Translations under genes and position numbers: made by a program
From: an uncultured Duganella sp.
GTDB lineage: Bacteria > Pseudomonadota > Gammaproteobacteria > Burkholderiales > Burkholderiaceae
Assembly: GCA_946482635.1 (NCBI GenBank)
Contig: CAMLSG010000008.1
Location: 1-52,133, forward strand
Reading direction: 5' to 3'
Length of the DNA: 52,133 nucleotides
The notes under the pieces: generated by a model
Told to the model about the DNA's origin: nothing
Seen by the model: the letters and a program-made list of their open reading frames with translations, nothing else
Database searches by the model: none
Part shown: positions 33,338 to 42,891 of the stretch, in pieces
Layout: every line of letters begins with the position of its first letter
Position numbering within the stretch: position 1 is the stretch's first letter

Positions 33338-36091
33338 ATGCATCAGATAAAAGTTCCAGTCCGCCTGGCCGGTATCGCCTTCGCCATCCTCAACACACCG
33401 CTTTTTCACGCGCAGTCCCGTGCCGGCGAGGCGCCGCCGATCGCGGAAGTTGTCATCAGCGGCGTCCGCGACACGCAACAGGAGGCCCGCGAGGCCAAGC
33501 TTGGCAGCACCGGCATCGCCGACGCGGCAAGCGCCAACGACGTGCAGGCCTTGCCCGCCGCCACCCCGCTCGACGTGCTGCGGCGCCTGCCGGGAGTGGC
33601 TGTGCTACCCGCCCTGGACAACGAGCGCCCGCGCGATGAACTTGCCGCGCCGGTCATTCGCGGGCTGGGCGCAGCCTACAACCCGGTCACTATCGACGGC
33701 ATTCCGGTCGCATCGCCCGGCATCGCCAACAGCAATGGCTCTGCCAGCCGGGGCACGCGCCTCAACCTGCTGCCTTCTTCAATGATTGGCGAATTGCTGG
33801 TTTTGAAGACTTTCCTCCCCGACCAGGATGCACACGGCATCGGCGGCGCCATCGACTTGAGGACGCGCAGCGCTTTCGCTCACGACGGCCAGGATTTCTT
33901 CATGCTGGATGTGGGCCTCGGCAAGCCGGATGACGCCAATGGGCCCCGCCGGCATGACCGCGTCGGCCAGCGCCTGGACGCCACCGGCAGCACGACCTTC
34001 GGCCCGCAACGGCAGTATGGCCTGGTGGTCTCGGCCAACTGTCAGGCGACGGACAGCACCGCCAACGCCCATATGACAACCGACAGCACGCATGAGAGCT
34101 TCTACAACGCGGCCGGCGTCCTGCAGGGCGGCGCGAACCAGGGCAACGGCTTCGCCGTGCCGCAACAGGACAAATACTGGTATTCGCAGAACAGGCGCTC
34201 GCGCCACGGCCTCACCGCCAAGCTGGAAGCCAGGTTCTCCAGCGCGCTGCGCGGCTTCGCTACCGCCGGGCGCTATGTCACGCGTGACGAAATGGAGCGC
34301 AATGAACTCATCATCGACCCGCGCAACCGCGCGAAGGTGCTGGGCCAGGCCGCTACTTCCGGCCGCTATGCTGCCGGCGATATCGAAGTGGGCTACTCGC
34401 GGCAGCGGGCCATCACCGCCACCAGCTTGCTGCAGGCCGGCCTCGATTGGGAAGTCGCGCCAGAACAAGTGGCAAGCCTGCGCGCAGGGGCTTCGCGCGC
34501 CTCGTACCGCGAGCCCATCCTGATGATCAAGTATTCAACGGGCAGCCGCAACAGCGCGCCGGGGAGCGGCGAGACCTCGCCCAGCCCGACGCCGGATTAC
34601 GCGATCGACTACGATACGCGGTCGCTCGATCACTCCTTCAACGTTTCTCCGGCCGCCTATTACAAGCTGGATAACTACAGGCTTAATTACTACCGGCCCG
34701 AATCCGGTTTCCATCGCAATGCCGATAGCGACATCGAGTACCTGCGATTGGATTTCCGCGGCAATGGCGACGGCCCGGGCTGGGGTCATGCGATCGGCGC
34801 CAGTTTCACGCGCGATGCATCAGGCTACAGCCTTGTACGCACCCAGTATTCGCCAAACACCGTCGCCAAACAGGGCACGCTGGCAGACGTTCTTGGTGCG
34901 GCCGGACCGAGGCTGATGTACAACCAGTCCAACCTGGACATGCTGACGATCGACCCGTTGCGCGCGGCCGCTTATGTTGACGCGCTGCGCGCCACGGGCG
35001 GCCTGAATGCCGTGGACCAGACTGCCCTGAGCAACCAGGATAACTACCAGCACGCGGAACGCATTGCCGGCGCATACGGGATGCTGGGCTACGCAGCCGC
35101 GGCCTGGAAGATCCAGGCCGGCGTGCACTTCGACTCCACTCGCCAGGAGACGACCAGCCGCGCGCGCGTGGCGGGGGCGTGGACGGACTTGCCAACATCC
35201 TCGCGCTATCACTTCGTCCTGCCCTCCGCTTTGGCCAGCTATCGTTGGTCACCCTCCATCGACTTGCGAATGGGCGCCAGCCAGACCATCGGGCGTCCGG
35301 CCTATGACGCATATGCCGCCCGCACTTCGATCGATTTCCAGAACCCCGGAGAGCGCGGCAATCCCGGCGCGACAGGTGTCACTGTCATGGCCGGCAACCC
35401 GGATATCAAGCCGCGCCTGTCCACCAACACTGACCTTGGCATCAACTGGAGACTGCCGCCAAAGACCGGCGGCTTGCTGTCTGCCGCCCTCTTCAACAAG
35501 GATATCAAGGACGAGATCTTCAATGCCTCGTCGCTGGGATTTACTTACGACGGCGTCAATTACGCGAATGCCGTCGTCACCAGGCCGGTCAACGCGACAT
35601 CTGCTTCGGTCAAGGGACTGGAACTCGGCGCTGCGGTAGATTCTTTGGCGTGGCTGCACCCTGCCGCGCGCGACGTTGGTTTCAGCGCCAACTGGACCTT
35701 GCTGAAAGGCCGCATGGAAGTGCTGAAGTCGGACAGGCACACCCGCACCGTAGGCCACCTGGCCGGGCAACCCGGCCAGATTGGAAACCTGTCAGTCTTC
35801 TATAGCCATGGCGCGCTAGAACTGCGCGCCGCCTTCAACCATCAAGGCCAGGCCTTGCGCGCGGTGGTGCCGGACATTGCGTGGCAGGACCTGTACTGGG
35901 CTCCGCGCCACCAGGTCGACCTGCAGGCCAGCTACAGGCTCCAGCCGGGCCTCACCCTGTTGGCCCAGGTGCAGAACCTGACCGGCGAGCGCCTCACCAG
36001 CACGGTCGGCGCAGCCGGCACGCTGTTGAAGGACAGCCATTCCATCCCGACAGTCTACTGGCTCGGCCTGCGCTACACGCCTGCGCCTTAG
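33338..36091 (+). CDS. TonB-dependent receptor (second)
   Basis: A 917-residue receptor with an N-terminal signal (LAGIAFAILNTPLFHAQSRA) and TonB-box-like EVVISGVRD. The plug has LDVLRRLPGVAVLP, APVIRGLGAAYNPVTIDGIP and GIGGAIDLRTRSAF. The barrel ends WLGLRYTPAP, so the usual C-terminal aromatic residue is replaced by Pro, which is unusual for BAM-recognised barrels. The late region VQNLTGERLTSTVG is typical. No enzyme genes accompany it, so the ligand (siderophore, sugar or peptide) is unknown. It is convergent with polB and their stop codons overlap by 4 bp. No good SD is visible before the ATG. Confidence 0.9.
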   Translation: MHQIKVPVRLAGIAFAILNTPLFHAQSRAGEAPPIAEVVISGVRDTQQEAREAKLGSTGIADAASANDVQALPAATPLDVLRRLPGVAVLPALDNERPRDELAAPVIRGLGAAYNPVTIDGIPVASPGIANSNGSASRGTRLNLLPSSMIGELLVLKTFLPDQDAHGIGGAIDLRTRSAFAHDGQDFFMLDVGLGKPDDANGPRRHDRVGQRLDATGSTTFGPQRQYGLVVSANCQATDSTANAHMTTDSTHESFYNAAGVLQGGANQGNGFAVPQQDKYWYSQNRRSRHGLTAKLEARFSSALRGFATAGRYVTRDEMERNELIIDPRNRAKVLGQAATSGRYAAGDIEVGYSRQRAITATSLLQAGLDWEVAPEQVASLRAGASRASYREPILMIKYSTGSRNSAPGSGETSPSPTPDYAIDYDTRSLDHSFNVSPAAYYKLDNYRLNYYRPESGFHRNADSDIEYLRLDFRGNGDGPGWGHAIGASFTRDASGYSLVRTQYSPNTVAKQGTLADVLGAAGPRLMYNQSNLDMLTIDPLRAAAYVDALRATGGLNAVDQTALSNQDNYQHAERIAGAYGMLGYAAAAWKIQAGVHFDSTRQETTSRARVAGAWTDLPTSSRYHFVLPSALASYRWSPSIDLRMGASQTIGRPAYDAYAARTSIDFQNPGERGNPGATGVTVMAGNPDIKPRLSTNTDLGINWRLPPKTGGLLSAALFNKDIKDEIFNASSLGFTYDGVNYANAVVTRPVNATSASVKGLELGAAVDSLAWLHPAARDVGFSANWTLLKGRMEVLKSDRHTRTVGHLAGQPGQIGNLSVFYSHGALELRAAFNHQGQALRAVVPDIAWQDLYWAPRHQVDLQASYRLQPGLTLLAQVQNLTGERLTSTVGAAGTLLKDSHSIPTVYWLGLRYTPAP

Positions 36092-38391
36092 AACAGGGCC
36101 TGCTGCGCCGTGGTCAGCGCAGCGAAGCTGTCGTGCAGCGGCAGCAGGATGGCATCCGCGATCGGCTGCAACTGCTTGTCGAGATAGTGCTGGTAATCGA
36201 TCGGCGAGCGCTGCACCTCCAGCGGTTCCGGGCCGCTGGTGGTGATCACATAACTGATACGGCCGCCGTTCTGGTAGCGCAGCGGCCGGCCTTGCGCCTT
36301 GTTGAATTCATCGGCCAGGCGCGCGGCGCGTACCTGCGGCGGCACGTTGACCTGGTATTCATCCAGTCGGTGGCGCAGGCGCTTGCGGTACACCAGCAAC
36401 TCGTCATTGGCGCCGGACAGCGTATTGCGCGCGTACTCGCGCACGAAGTCCTGGTACGGCTCGTTGCGGAAGATGCGCGCAAACAGCCCTTGCTGGAATT
36501 GCTGCGCCAGCGGGGTCCAGTCGCTGCGCGCCACTTCCAGGCCGCGGTAGATGATGTCGCCGTCGCTGGTCAGTCCCGCGTAGCGCTTCTTGCTGCCCAG
36601 GTCCGTGCCGCGAATGGTCGGCATGAAGAACTTCCGGTAGTAAGTGTCGAACTCGATCTCGAGATAGCTCTCCAGCTTGCACTTCTTGCGCAAGCGGTCC
36701 TTCCACCACTTGTTGATCTTGGCGACCAGCGAACGGGCGATGGCCAGCGCTTCTTCCGTTTCGTGCGGGCGCTTTAGCCAGATGAAGATGGAGTCGGTAT
36801 CGCCGTAGATCGCTTCATAGCCCTCCTTTTCCACCAGCTCGCGGGTGAGCTTGAGCAGTTCGTGGCCGCGCAGCGTGACCGAAGAAATCAGCTGCGGGTG
36901 GTAGAAGCGGCAATCGGTGGAACCGAGCACGCCGACGAAGGAGTTCATCAGAAGCTTGAGCGCCGTCGACAGGGCATCGTTCTTCTCGCGCTTGGCGGCG
37001 TCGCGCCCCTGCCAAAGCTGGGTTGTGATGGCTGGCAGGCAGTGGCGGGTACGGGAAAACTGGGCGCCGCGCATGCCGGGCACCGCATCGTCTTCCACCT
37101 CGCCTTCGACCATGCCTACCGGATCGACCAGGAAGGAACGGATGATCGACGGGTACAGGCTCTTAAAGTCCAGCACCACCACCGAATCGTACAGGCCTGG
37201 ACGTGAATCCATCACGAAGCCGCCGGGCGATGCCACGGCCGGAATCTCGCCCACATTCGGCGCAACGTAGCCTTCGCGGTGCATGCGCGGCAGGTACTGG
37301 TGGCTGAAGGCGGCAATCGAACCGCCCATATGGTCGGGCACCAGCCCGGTCACGTGGGAGCGCTCCAGGATGAAGTCCATCACGCGCGTCTTCTCGAAAA
37401 TACGCGTGACCAGTTCGCAGTCTTTCAGGTTGTAGGTGGCCAGCGCCGGCTTGTCTTCGCGGAAGCGGCGCTCGATCTCGGCCATCTTGTCGTAGTCGCT
37501 GCCGATTTCCTTGCCTTCCCCCAGCAAGGCTTGCGACACATTCTCCAGGCTGAAGGACGGGAAGGTCCAGGACGCGGCGCGCAGGGCTTCGATGCCGTCG
37601 ATGGCAATGCGGCCCGGAATCGTGGCAAACACATAGCCGTCGCGCGCCTGGTGAGTACGCCATTCGACCGGCCGGCCTTCGCGGCCAAGCAGCAGGGGCA
37701 CCTTGTTTTTTTCAGCGTTCTTCTGCAGCGTTTGCAGGTCGAACTGCACCACGCTCCAGCCGATGATGGCGTCCGGGTCGTGCGCGCGGAACCATTCGTT
37801 GAGCTTTTCGATCACCCGGCGCGGCGTCGGGCAGTATTCGAGGTCGAAATCCACTGCCGGGGCCTCGGCCGGCTGCTCTCCCAGCATATACACCTGGCGC
37901 TGGCCGCAGCCTTCCAGCGCGATCGAGTACAGGTCGCCGAAGGCGCTGGTTTCGATATCGAGCGACACCATGCGCAGGCGCGGACGGTACTCCGGCGCCG
38001 GCCGCAGCTTGCCGCCTTCGAACTCGACGCCGGCGGTAATGAAGCGCTCCATCAGGTAGCGCTCCGGCGGCTTGATGTCCGCCTCGTACAGGCGGATGCC
38101 GCGCTCGCCCAGCTTGCGCTCCAGCGCCAGCAGCTGCTTGTAATGGCTGGCGTAGATGCCGACCACCGGCTCGCGCTGGAAGGTCTTGAGCGCCACCTCG
38201 CGCACGTCGATGCCCGGCATATCGGCCACCAGGGTGGCGATGGTGTCGCGCAGCGAAGCCTCGGCGAAAGCTACCGAAGCTTGTGCTGTCAGCAATATTT
38301 TGCGGGGGCCGTCGTCGGTCGCGAGCCAGAACTCGATTTCCGTGCCATCGCGCGCGTCGCGCCAGGCGCGGGTAAGGATAAAACCAGGCAT
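36088..38391 (-). CDS. polB: DNA polymerase II, family B
   Basis: A 767-residue polymerase, near the length of E. coli Pol II (783). The exonuclease motifs are MVSLDIETSAFGDLYSIALE (Exo I, near residue 144), AIIGWSVVQFDLQTLQ (Exo II) and YNLKDCELV (Exo III). The polymerase motifs are DFKSLYPSIIRSF (motif A, near 407), KLLMNSFVGVLGS (motif B) and YGDTDSIFIW (motif C, near 530). All catalytic Asp/Glu positions are present, so proofreading and polymerisation should both work. The start MPGFILTRAW was chosen over an upstream alternative that would run through a LexA box. The role is translesion and replication restart synthesis in the SOS response. Confidence 0.95.
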   Translation of the reverse strand: MPGFILTRAWRDARDGTEIEFWLATDDGPRKILLTAQASVAFAEASLRDTIATLVADMPGIDVREVALKTFQREPVVGIYASHYKQLLALERKLGERGIRLYEADIKPPERYLMERFITAGVEFEGGKLRPAPEYRPRLRMVSLDIETSAFGDLYSIALEGCGQRQVYMLGEQPAEAPAVDFDLEYCPTPRRVIEKLNEWFRAHDPDAIIGWSVVQFDLQTLQKNAEKNKVPLLLGREGRPVEWRTHQARDGYVFATIPGRIAIDGIEALRAASWTFPSFSLENVSQALLGEGKEIGSDYDKMAEIERRFREDKPALATYNLKDCELVTRIFEKTRVMDFILERSHVTGLVPDHMGGSIAAFSHQYLPRMHREGYVAPNVGEIPAVASPGGFVMDSRPGLYDSVVVLDFKSLYPSIIRSFLVDPVGMVEGEVEDDAVPGMRGAQFSRTRHCLPAITTQLWQGRDAAKREKNDALSTALKLLMNSFVGVLGSTDCRFYHPQLISSVTLRGHELLKLTRELVEKEGYEAIYGDTDSIFIWLKRPHETEEALAIARSLVAKINKWWKDRLRKKCKLESYLEIEFDTYYRKFFMPTIRGTDLGSKKRYAGLTSDGDIIYRGLEVARSDWTPLAQQFQQGLFARIFRNEPYQDFVREYARNTLSGANDELLVYRKRLRHRLDEYQVNVPPQVRAARLADEFNKAQGRPLRYQNGGRISYVITTSGPEPLEVQRSPIDYQHYLDKQLQPIADAILLPLHDSFAALTTAQQALF

Positions 38392-38401
38392 GCCGAAATT
38401 A

Positions 38402-38421
38402 TACTGTATGAACACACAGTG
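38402..38421. promoter_or_regulatory. LexA (SOS) box upstream of polB
   Basis: CTGT-ATGAACAC-ACAG at 38404-38419 matches the CTGT-N8-ACAG LexA consensus exactly, within TACTGTATGAACACACAGTG. It ends about 11 nt upstream of the polB ATG, inside the expected promoter/leader. E. coli polB (dinA) is LexA-controlled, so the same control is likely here. Confidence 0.85.
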
Positions 38422-38424
38422 GAC

Positions 38425-38453
38425 TTGCAACATTAAAATAACATTGCTAGAAT
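38425..38453 (+). promoter_or_regulatory. Sigma70-type promoter of the beta-barrel gene
   Basis: TTGCAA (38425-38430) and TAGAAT (38448-38453) are 17 bp apart on the plus strand, with a predicted transcript start near 38460 and about 50 nt of leader. The promoter lies immediately beside the polB LexA box, so LexA could also affect this gene, though the site is upstream of the -35. Confidence 0.55.
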
Positions 38454-38510
38454 AGTATGTTGCCTTGTATCAAGAGCAGGCAACCTAACTAGAAATAGGA
38501 ATACTTAATA

Positions 38511-38996
38511 ATGATCAAGCAAATCACCGCAGCCGCTCTGCTGGCCGCAACCTCCTTCGCTGCTTCCGCAGCTGAGCCAACCAATTTCTACGTCGGCGCT
38601 GACGTCGCTTCGACCAAGATCGACGACGTGTCCCGCGAAACCGGCTTCGGCGTGTTCGCTGGCTACAAGTTCGACGAGACCTTCTCTGTCGAAGGCACCT
38701 ACCGCAAGCTGGGTGACTTTGAGTTCGACGAAGGTTTCTCCAAGGCCAAGGGCAAGCACCTGTCCGTTTCCGTGCTGGCTTCCATGCCAGTAGCTGACCA
38801 GCTGGCTGTGTACGGCCGCCTGGGCTACGGCCGCGCCGAATTCAAAGGCGTCGGCGGCAAAGAGCACCTGAACCGCGCTCTGTTCGGTATCGGCCTGGAC
38901 TACGCGATCACCAAAGAAGTGAGCGCACGCGTTGAATGGCAGAAGCCTGCTAGCGACGCACAAATCCTGAGCCTGGGCGTGGCTTACCACTTCTAA
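38511..38996 (+). CDS. Small outer-membrane beta-barrel protein (OmpA/opacity-like)
   Basis: A 161-residue protein with a signal peptide (MIKQITAAALLAATSFAASA) and a barrel of about eight strands (NFYVGADVASTKIDD; FGVFAGYKFDETFSVEGTYR; YGRLGYGRAEFKG; LFGIGLDYAITKEVSARVEW). It ends in the BAM-type LGVAYHF. Codon use is strongly biased and the gene has its own promoter and a strong terminator, which suggests high expression. There is no peptidoglycan-binding domain. It resembles surface-antigen or OmpW-sized barrels; a specific function cannot be assigned. Confidence 0.85.
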   Translation: MIKQITAAALLAATSFAASAAEPTNFYVGADVASTKIDDVSRETGFGVFAGYKFDETFSVEGTYRKLGDFEFDEGFSKAKGKHLSVSVLASMPVADQLAVYGRLGYGRAEFKGVGGKEHLNRALFGIGLDYAITKEVSARVEWQKPASDAQILSLGVAYHF

Positions 38997-39015
38997 GCTC
39001 TTGCTTTGCAAAGAA

Positions 39016-39046
39016 AGCCGCCGGACCTGGTCCGGCGGCTTTTTTT
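39016..39046. terminator. Bidirectional Rho-independent terminator
   Basis: AGCCGCCGGACC (39016-39027) pairs with GGTCCGGCGGCT (39029-39040), followed by TTTTTT on the plus strand. It lies between the convergent beta-barrel and S41 protease genes, directly after the barrel gene stop and a few bases past the protease stop. On the minus strand the stem is followed by TTTCTTT, so it may serve both genes. Confidence 0.88.
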
Positions 39047-40385
39047 ATTTGGGCTGTAGTGAAGCCAGCGCTGCTTCCAGCACTTCATCGCGGCCAGCGC
39101 GTACGCCTTCGACGGTTTGCTTGACCAGGTGCTGCGGCTGCACACCGACGCCGACGAAGGCGCGGCCATCCGGATAGGTGTCCTGCTTGGTGCAGATGCG
39201 CGCGCTGCCGCCGCCCGGCAGCTTGATGTGCAGCGGCTGGCCGGTGCTGCCGCCAGTCGGCTCACCTACCAGCGTACCGCGCTGCATGACGTCGAAAGCA
39301 ACTGCAAAATCTTCGGCCGCCGAGAACGTGGCTGCGCTGGTCAGCACCAGCACCGGCTTCTTGTACTGGCGCTGCGGGTCCGGCTGCACCACATCGGATG
39401 CCTCGGCGTACATCGGCTGCGCCTTTTCCCAGGCGCGCCAGGCCGGCTTATAGTCGCGGGTGGCCCAGCGGCTGGTCAGGAACGCCTTGTCGTCCAGTGT
39501 GGACAGGATTTTGTAGCCCACTTCCGAATTGCCGCCGCCATTGCGGCGCACATCGATCACCAGGGCTGAAGATTTGGCGATTTCATCAAAAGCAGCAAGC
39601 CAGGCGTCGGCAGCACTGTTGTCATCAAAGCTATTCAGCGAGACGTAAGCCACGTCTCCCGGCAGCATGCTGAATTCGAAAGAAGGCGAGTTGACCGTGG
39701 CGGCTTTGCGGGCTTCGCGGCTCACCCGCGCAACCGCCTGCTCGAACTGCTTGCCGGCAGCATCGCGGAACGTCACGCGCACCGACGAGCCGGTTGCCCC
39801 ACGCAGGAACCGGCTGCCGAATGTTCGCAGCGCTTCGTCCTGCGGCGTGGAGGCGCTTACATATGGCGCGATCTCGCGCGCGGCGTAAGCCTTCACTTCG
39901 GCGCCATCCACTGCCACTACCTCCAGGCCAGGCATGATGCCTTTGGCGCGCAGGCCAGGATCCAGTACTTCGGTCACGATGACGCGGCCTTCGACCGGAC
40001 GGGTAACCAGCAGCGGCAGGCCGCCCATTCGATCGGACAGTTCGCTCGGCGGCATCACGTTGGTGTGGCCGTCTTTCAGCTTCGCCACCAGTTCCATCAG
40101 CAGGCGGTAATAATCCTCGGTGCTGCGGGTCGCGCGCACGCGCGGCAGCGCTTCCAGGTACAGCTTGTCCCAGTCCAGCCTTTCCAGGGTGGCGGTATCG
40201 ACGAAATTGTATTTCACCTCCGACCACAACTTGGACAGGCCGGCGACTTTTTCGTCTTCGCTGATGTTTTCTTTATAAGTTCCCGCCAGCGCTGCGGTTT
40301 CCCACTGCATGGCAGGCTGCTGCTGCGCCATCGCGCCGGTGGCCGCCAAGGCCAGGACCAGCGCCGCTACATGGCTCTTTGCCAT
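39045..40385 (-). CDS. S41-family (C-terminal processing) peptidase
   Basis: A 446-residue secreted protease with a signal peptide (MAKSHVAALVLALAATGAMA). An N-terminal helical domain is followed by a PDZ-like part (LRAKGIMPGLEVVAVDGAEV). The S41 catalytic core has VAYVSLNSFDDNS, ALVIDVRRNGGGNSEVGYKI and LVLTSAATFSAAEDFAVAFD with the nucleophile Ser near residue 352. GTLVGEPTGGSTGQPLHIKL closes the fold. The typical CtpA Lys is not obvious, as in Tricorn/IRBP-type members, which use a different general base. It is probably periplasmic. The substrate is unknown. Confidence 0.9.
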   Translation of the reverse strand: MAKSHVAALVLALAATGAMAQQQPAMQWETAALAGTYKENISEDEKVAGLSKLWSEVKYNFVDTATLERLDWDKLYLEALPRVRATRSTEDYYRLLMELVAKLKDGHTNVMPPSELSDRMGGLPLLVTRPVEGRVIVTEVLDPGLRAKGIMPGLEVVAVDGAEVKAYAAREIAPYVSASTPQDEALRTFGSRFLRGATGSSVRVTFRDAAGKQFEQAVARVSREARKAATVNSPSFEFSMLPGDVAYVSLNSFDDNSAADAWLAAFDEIAKSSALVIDVRRNGGGNSEVGYKILSTLDDKAFLTSRWATRDYKPAWRAWEKAQPMYAEASDVVQPDPQRQYKKPVLVLTSAATFSAAEDFAVAFDVMQRGTLVGEPTGGSTGQPLHIKLPGGGSARICTKQDTYPDGRAFVGVGVQPQHLVKQTVEGVRAGRDEVLEAALASLQPK

Positions 40386-40486
40386 TTTGTCTCCTGATTA
40401 AGCTGAATGCCCGACATTCTAGAGGCCCGGCGCCGCAGGCGCTACCCTGTTACAAGCCTGATACTTTTCACGCTGGGGGCGACTGT

Positions 40487-40492
40487 TAGAAT
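40487..40492 (+). promoter_or_regulatory. Possible -10 element of the S9 peptidase gene
   Basis: TAGAAT at 40487-40492 lies 35 bp before the S9 peptidase ATG; a weak TTTTCA is 16 bp upstream of it. The divergent 142-bp spacer also holds a GCGCC-GCA-GGCGC stem. Only the -10 is convincing. Confidence 0.35.
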
Positions 40493-40527
40493 CCAGCCTC
40501 GAAGTCCTTCTTTTCCCTTTCGAGACC

Positions 40528-42891
40528 ATGCGACAACTTGCACTCCCTATGCTGGCAGCCCTGCTGGCAGCCCCCGCATTTGCCGGTACCCCTACCCCTA
40601 TTACCCTCGACCAGGCGATGTCCCATCCGGACTGGATCGGCACGCCCGTGGAAAGCGCGTGGTGGAGCTGGGACGGCAAGCAGATCTTCTATAAACAAAA
40701 GCGCATCGGCTCCTCGCTGCGCGACACCTTCCAGGCTGGCGACAAGCCGCGCCTGGTGGCGGACGCCGAGCTGTCCACCCAGGACAGCCCGAACATGGTG
40801 TTCAACCGCGAACGTACCCGCGCCATCGTGCTGCGCAACGGCGACCTGTTTGAACGCGACCTGAAATCCGGCGCCCTGGTCCAGATCAGCCGCGGCACCG
40901 CCAATGCTTCCTCGCCGCAGTACTCGGCCGACGGCCGCAGCGTGCAATTCAAGGTCGGCAACGACTGGTTCAGCTGGAGCCGCGCCGACCGCCTGGTTTC
41001 CCCTGTGGCCTTGCCGCGCGCCGCCAAGGACCCGGCCGCAGCGCCGAACGAAGACTACCTGCGCGACATGCAGCTGCGCCTGATCACCACCCTCAAGCGC
41101 CAAAAGGATGAACGCGACGAGACGCGCGCCCGCGCCAAGGCCGAGCGCGCGGCCGACGCCACCCGCGCGCCTGCGCCGATCTACTTCGGCGACAAGGTCT
41201 CCATCGATGCATCGTCGCTGTCGCCGGATGGACGCTGGCTGGTGGTCGCCACCTCGCCGAAAGGCAGCGAGAACGGCCGGGTCGGCAAGATGCCTCGCTA
41301 CGTGACCGAATCGGGCTACGAGGAATTCGACGACCAGCGCACCCGCGTGGGCCGCAACCTGCCGCTGGCACAGACGCTGAAACTGGTGGACTTGCGGACC
41401 GGCACCATCAGGGACCTGCCCTTCGACTCCCTGCCGGGCATCGCGACCGACCCGCTGGCCAGCCTGCGCGAGGCAGCCAAGCAGCCGGCCCTGAAAGGCA
41501 ACCGCGCAACGCGCCTGGAAACCGACGAAGGCGACGGCATTGCCTGGAGCGACAACGGCGCCAAGGTGGCCGTCATGCTGCGCGCCGTCGACAACAAGGA
41601 CCGCTGGCTGGCCGGCATCGACCTGGAAGGCGCCAAGCTGAAGTCCCTGCACCGCCTGACCGACAACGCCTGGATCAACTACAGCTACAACGACTTTGGC
41701 TGGCTGCCCGACAACAGCACGCTGTGGTTCATGTCCGAAGAAACCGGCTACGCCCACCTGTACACCCTGGGCGCCGACGGCAAGCAGCGCGCCCTGACCA
41801 GCGGCAAATGGGAAGCCTCGAACGTGAAATGGAACGCCGACGGCACGCTGGCCTACATGCTGTGCAACCGCCGCACGCCAGGCGAGTACGAGGTGTGCTC
41901 CGCTTCGGCCAAGGACGCCTCCGTGCGCGAAGTAACCCAGCTCAATGGCGGCGTCGAACAGTTCGACCTGTCGCCCGACCAGCGCAAGCTGCTGGTGCAT
42001 TACTCGTCCGCCTACGTCCCTTCGCAACTGGCCACCGTGCCTGCCGCCGGCGGCGCCGCAACCAGGCTGACCGATACCCGCAGCGCCGAATACAAGGCAC
42101 GCGAATGGATCCAGCCGCAGATGGTGGCCGTGCCGTCGACCCACGGCGCAGGCCAGCCGATCTGGTCCAAGCTGTATCGTCCGGCCACGCTGGAACCGGG
42201 CAAGAAGTACCCGATCGTGATGTTCGTGCATGGCGCAGGCTACCTGCAGAACACCCACAACCGCTTCCCGAACTACTTCCGCGAACAGATGTTCCACAAC
42301 CTGCTGGTTGAGAAAGGCTACATCGTGCTGGACATGGATTACCGCGCATCCAAAGGCTATGGACGCGATTGGCGCACCGCGATCTACCGCCAGATGGGAC
42401 ATCCAGAACTGGACGACTACGTGGACGGCGCCAAATGGCTGGCAGCGAACCACCAGGGCGATATCGACAAGGTCGGCATCTACGGCGGCAGTTACGGCGG
42501 CTTCATGACCTTCATGGCGCTGCTGCGCGAGCCGGACCTGTTCAAGGCCGGCGCAGCACTGCGCCCGGTGACCGACTGGACCACCTACAACCACGGCTAC
42601 ACCGCCAACATCCTGAACACGCCGGACATCGATCCGGAGGCTTACCGTAAATCGTCGCCGATCGAGTATGCCGACAAGCTGAAAGGCCACCTGCTGATCG
42701 CCCACGGCATGGTGGACGACAATGTGTTCTTCCAGGATTCGGTGCGCATGGCGCAGCGCTTCATCGAACTGAAGAAAGATAACTGGGAACTGGCGGCGTA
42801 TCCGATGGAACGCCACGCTTACGTCCAGCCAGAGAGCTGGTACGACCAGTACCGCCGCATCTACAAGCTGTTCGAGAGCACTCTCAAGTAG
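40528..42891 (+). CDS. S9-family prolyl oligopeptidase / dipeptidyl-peptidase IV-like
   Basis: A 787-residue secreted serine peptidase with a signal peptide (MRQLALPMLAALLAAPAFAG). An N-terminal beta-propeller (about residues 30-500; e.g. WWSWDGKQIFYKQKR, DASSLSPDGRWLVVATSPKG, WNADGTLAYMLCNRR) precedes an alpha/beta-hydrolase domain. The nucleophile is the Ser of YGGSYGGFMTF (near 655), the Asp is in AHGMVDDNVFF (near 731) and the His in MERHAYVQP (near 763), so the triad is complete. Relatives cleave dipeptides or peptides after Pro/Ala. It is probably periplasmic. The 3' end overlaps the convergent thioesterase gene by 8 bp. Confidence 0.93.
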   Translation: MRQLALPMLAALLAAPAFAGTPTPITLDQAMSHPDWIGTPVESAWWSWDGKQIFYKQKRIGSSLRDTFQAGDKPRLVADAELSTQDSPNMVFNRERTRAIVLRNGDLFERDLKSGALVQISRGTANASSPQYSADGRSVQFKVGNDWFSWSRADRLVSPVALPRAAKDPAAAPNEDYLRDMQLRLITTLKRQKDERDETRARAKAERAADATRAPAPIYFGDKVSIDASSLSPDGRWLVVATSPKGSENGRVGKMPRYVTESGYEEFDDQRTRVGRNLPLAQTLKLVDLRTGTIRDLPFDSLPGIATDPLASLREAAKQPALKGNRATRLETDEGDGIAWSDNGAKVAVMLRAVDNKDRWLAGIDLEGAKLKSLHRLTDNAWINYSYNDFGWLPDNSTLWFMSEETGYAHLYTLGADGKQRALTSGKWEASNVKWNADGTLAYMLCNRRTPGEYEVCSASAKDASVREVTQLNGGVEQFDLSPDQRKLLVHYSSAYVPSQLATVPAAGGAATRLTDTRSAEYKAREWIQPQMVAVPSTHGAGQPIWSKLYRPATLEPGKKYPIVMFVHGAGYLQNTHNRFPNYFREQMFHNLLVEKGYIVLDMDYRASKGYGRDWRTAIYRQMGHPELDDYVDGAKWLAANHQGDIDKVGIYGGSYGGFMTFMALLREPDLFKAGAALRPVTDWTTYNHGYTANILNTPDIDPEAYRKSSPIEYADKLKGHLLIAHGMVDDNVFFQDSVRMAQRFIELKKDNWELAAYPMERHAYVQPESWYDQYRRIYKLFESTLK

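Noticed and set aside
40486..42816. Long minus-strand open frame opposite the S9 peptidase
   Set aside because: Antisense shadow; the plus-strand protein has signal peptide, propeller and catalytic triad.
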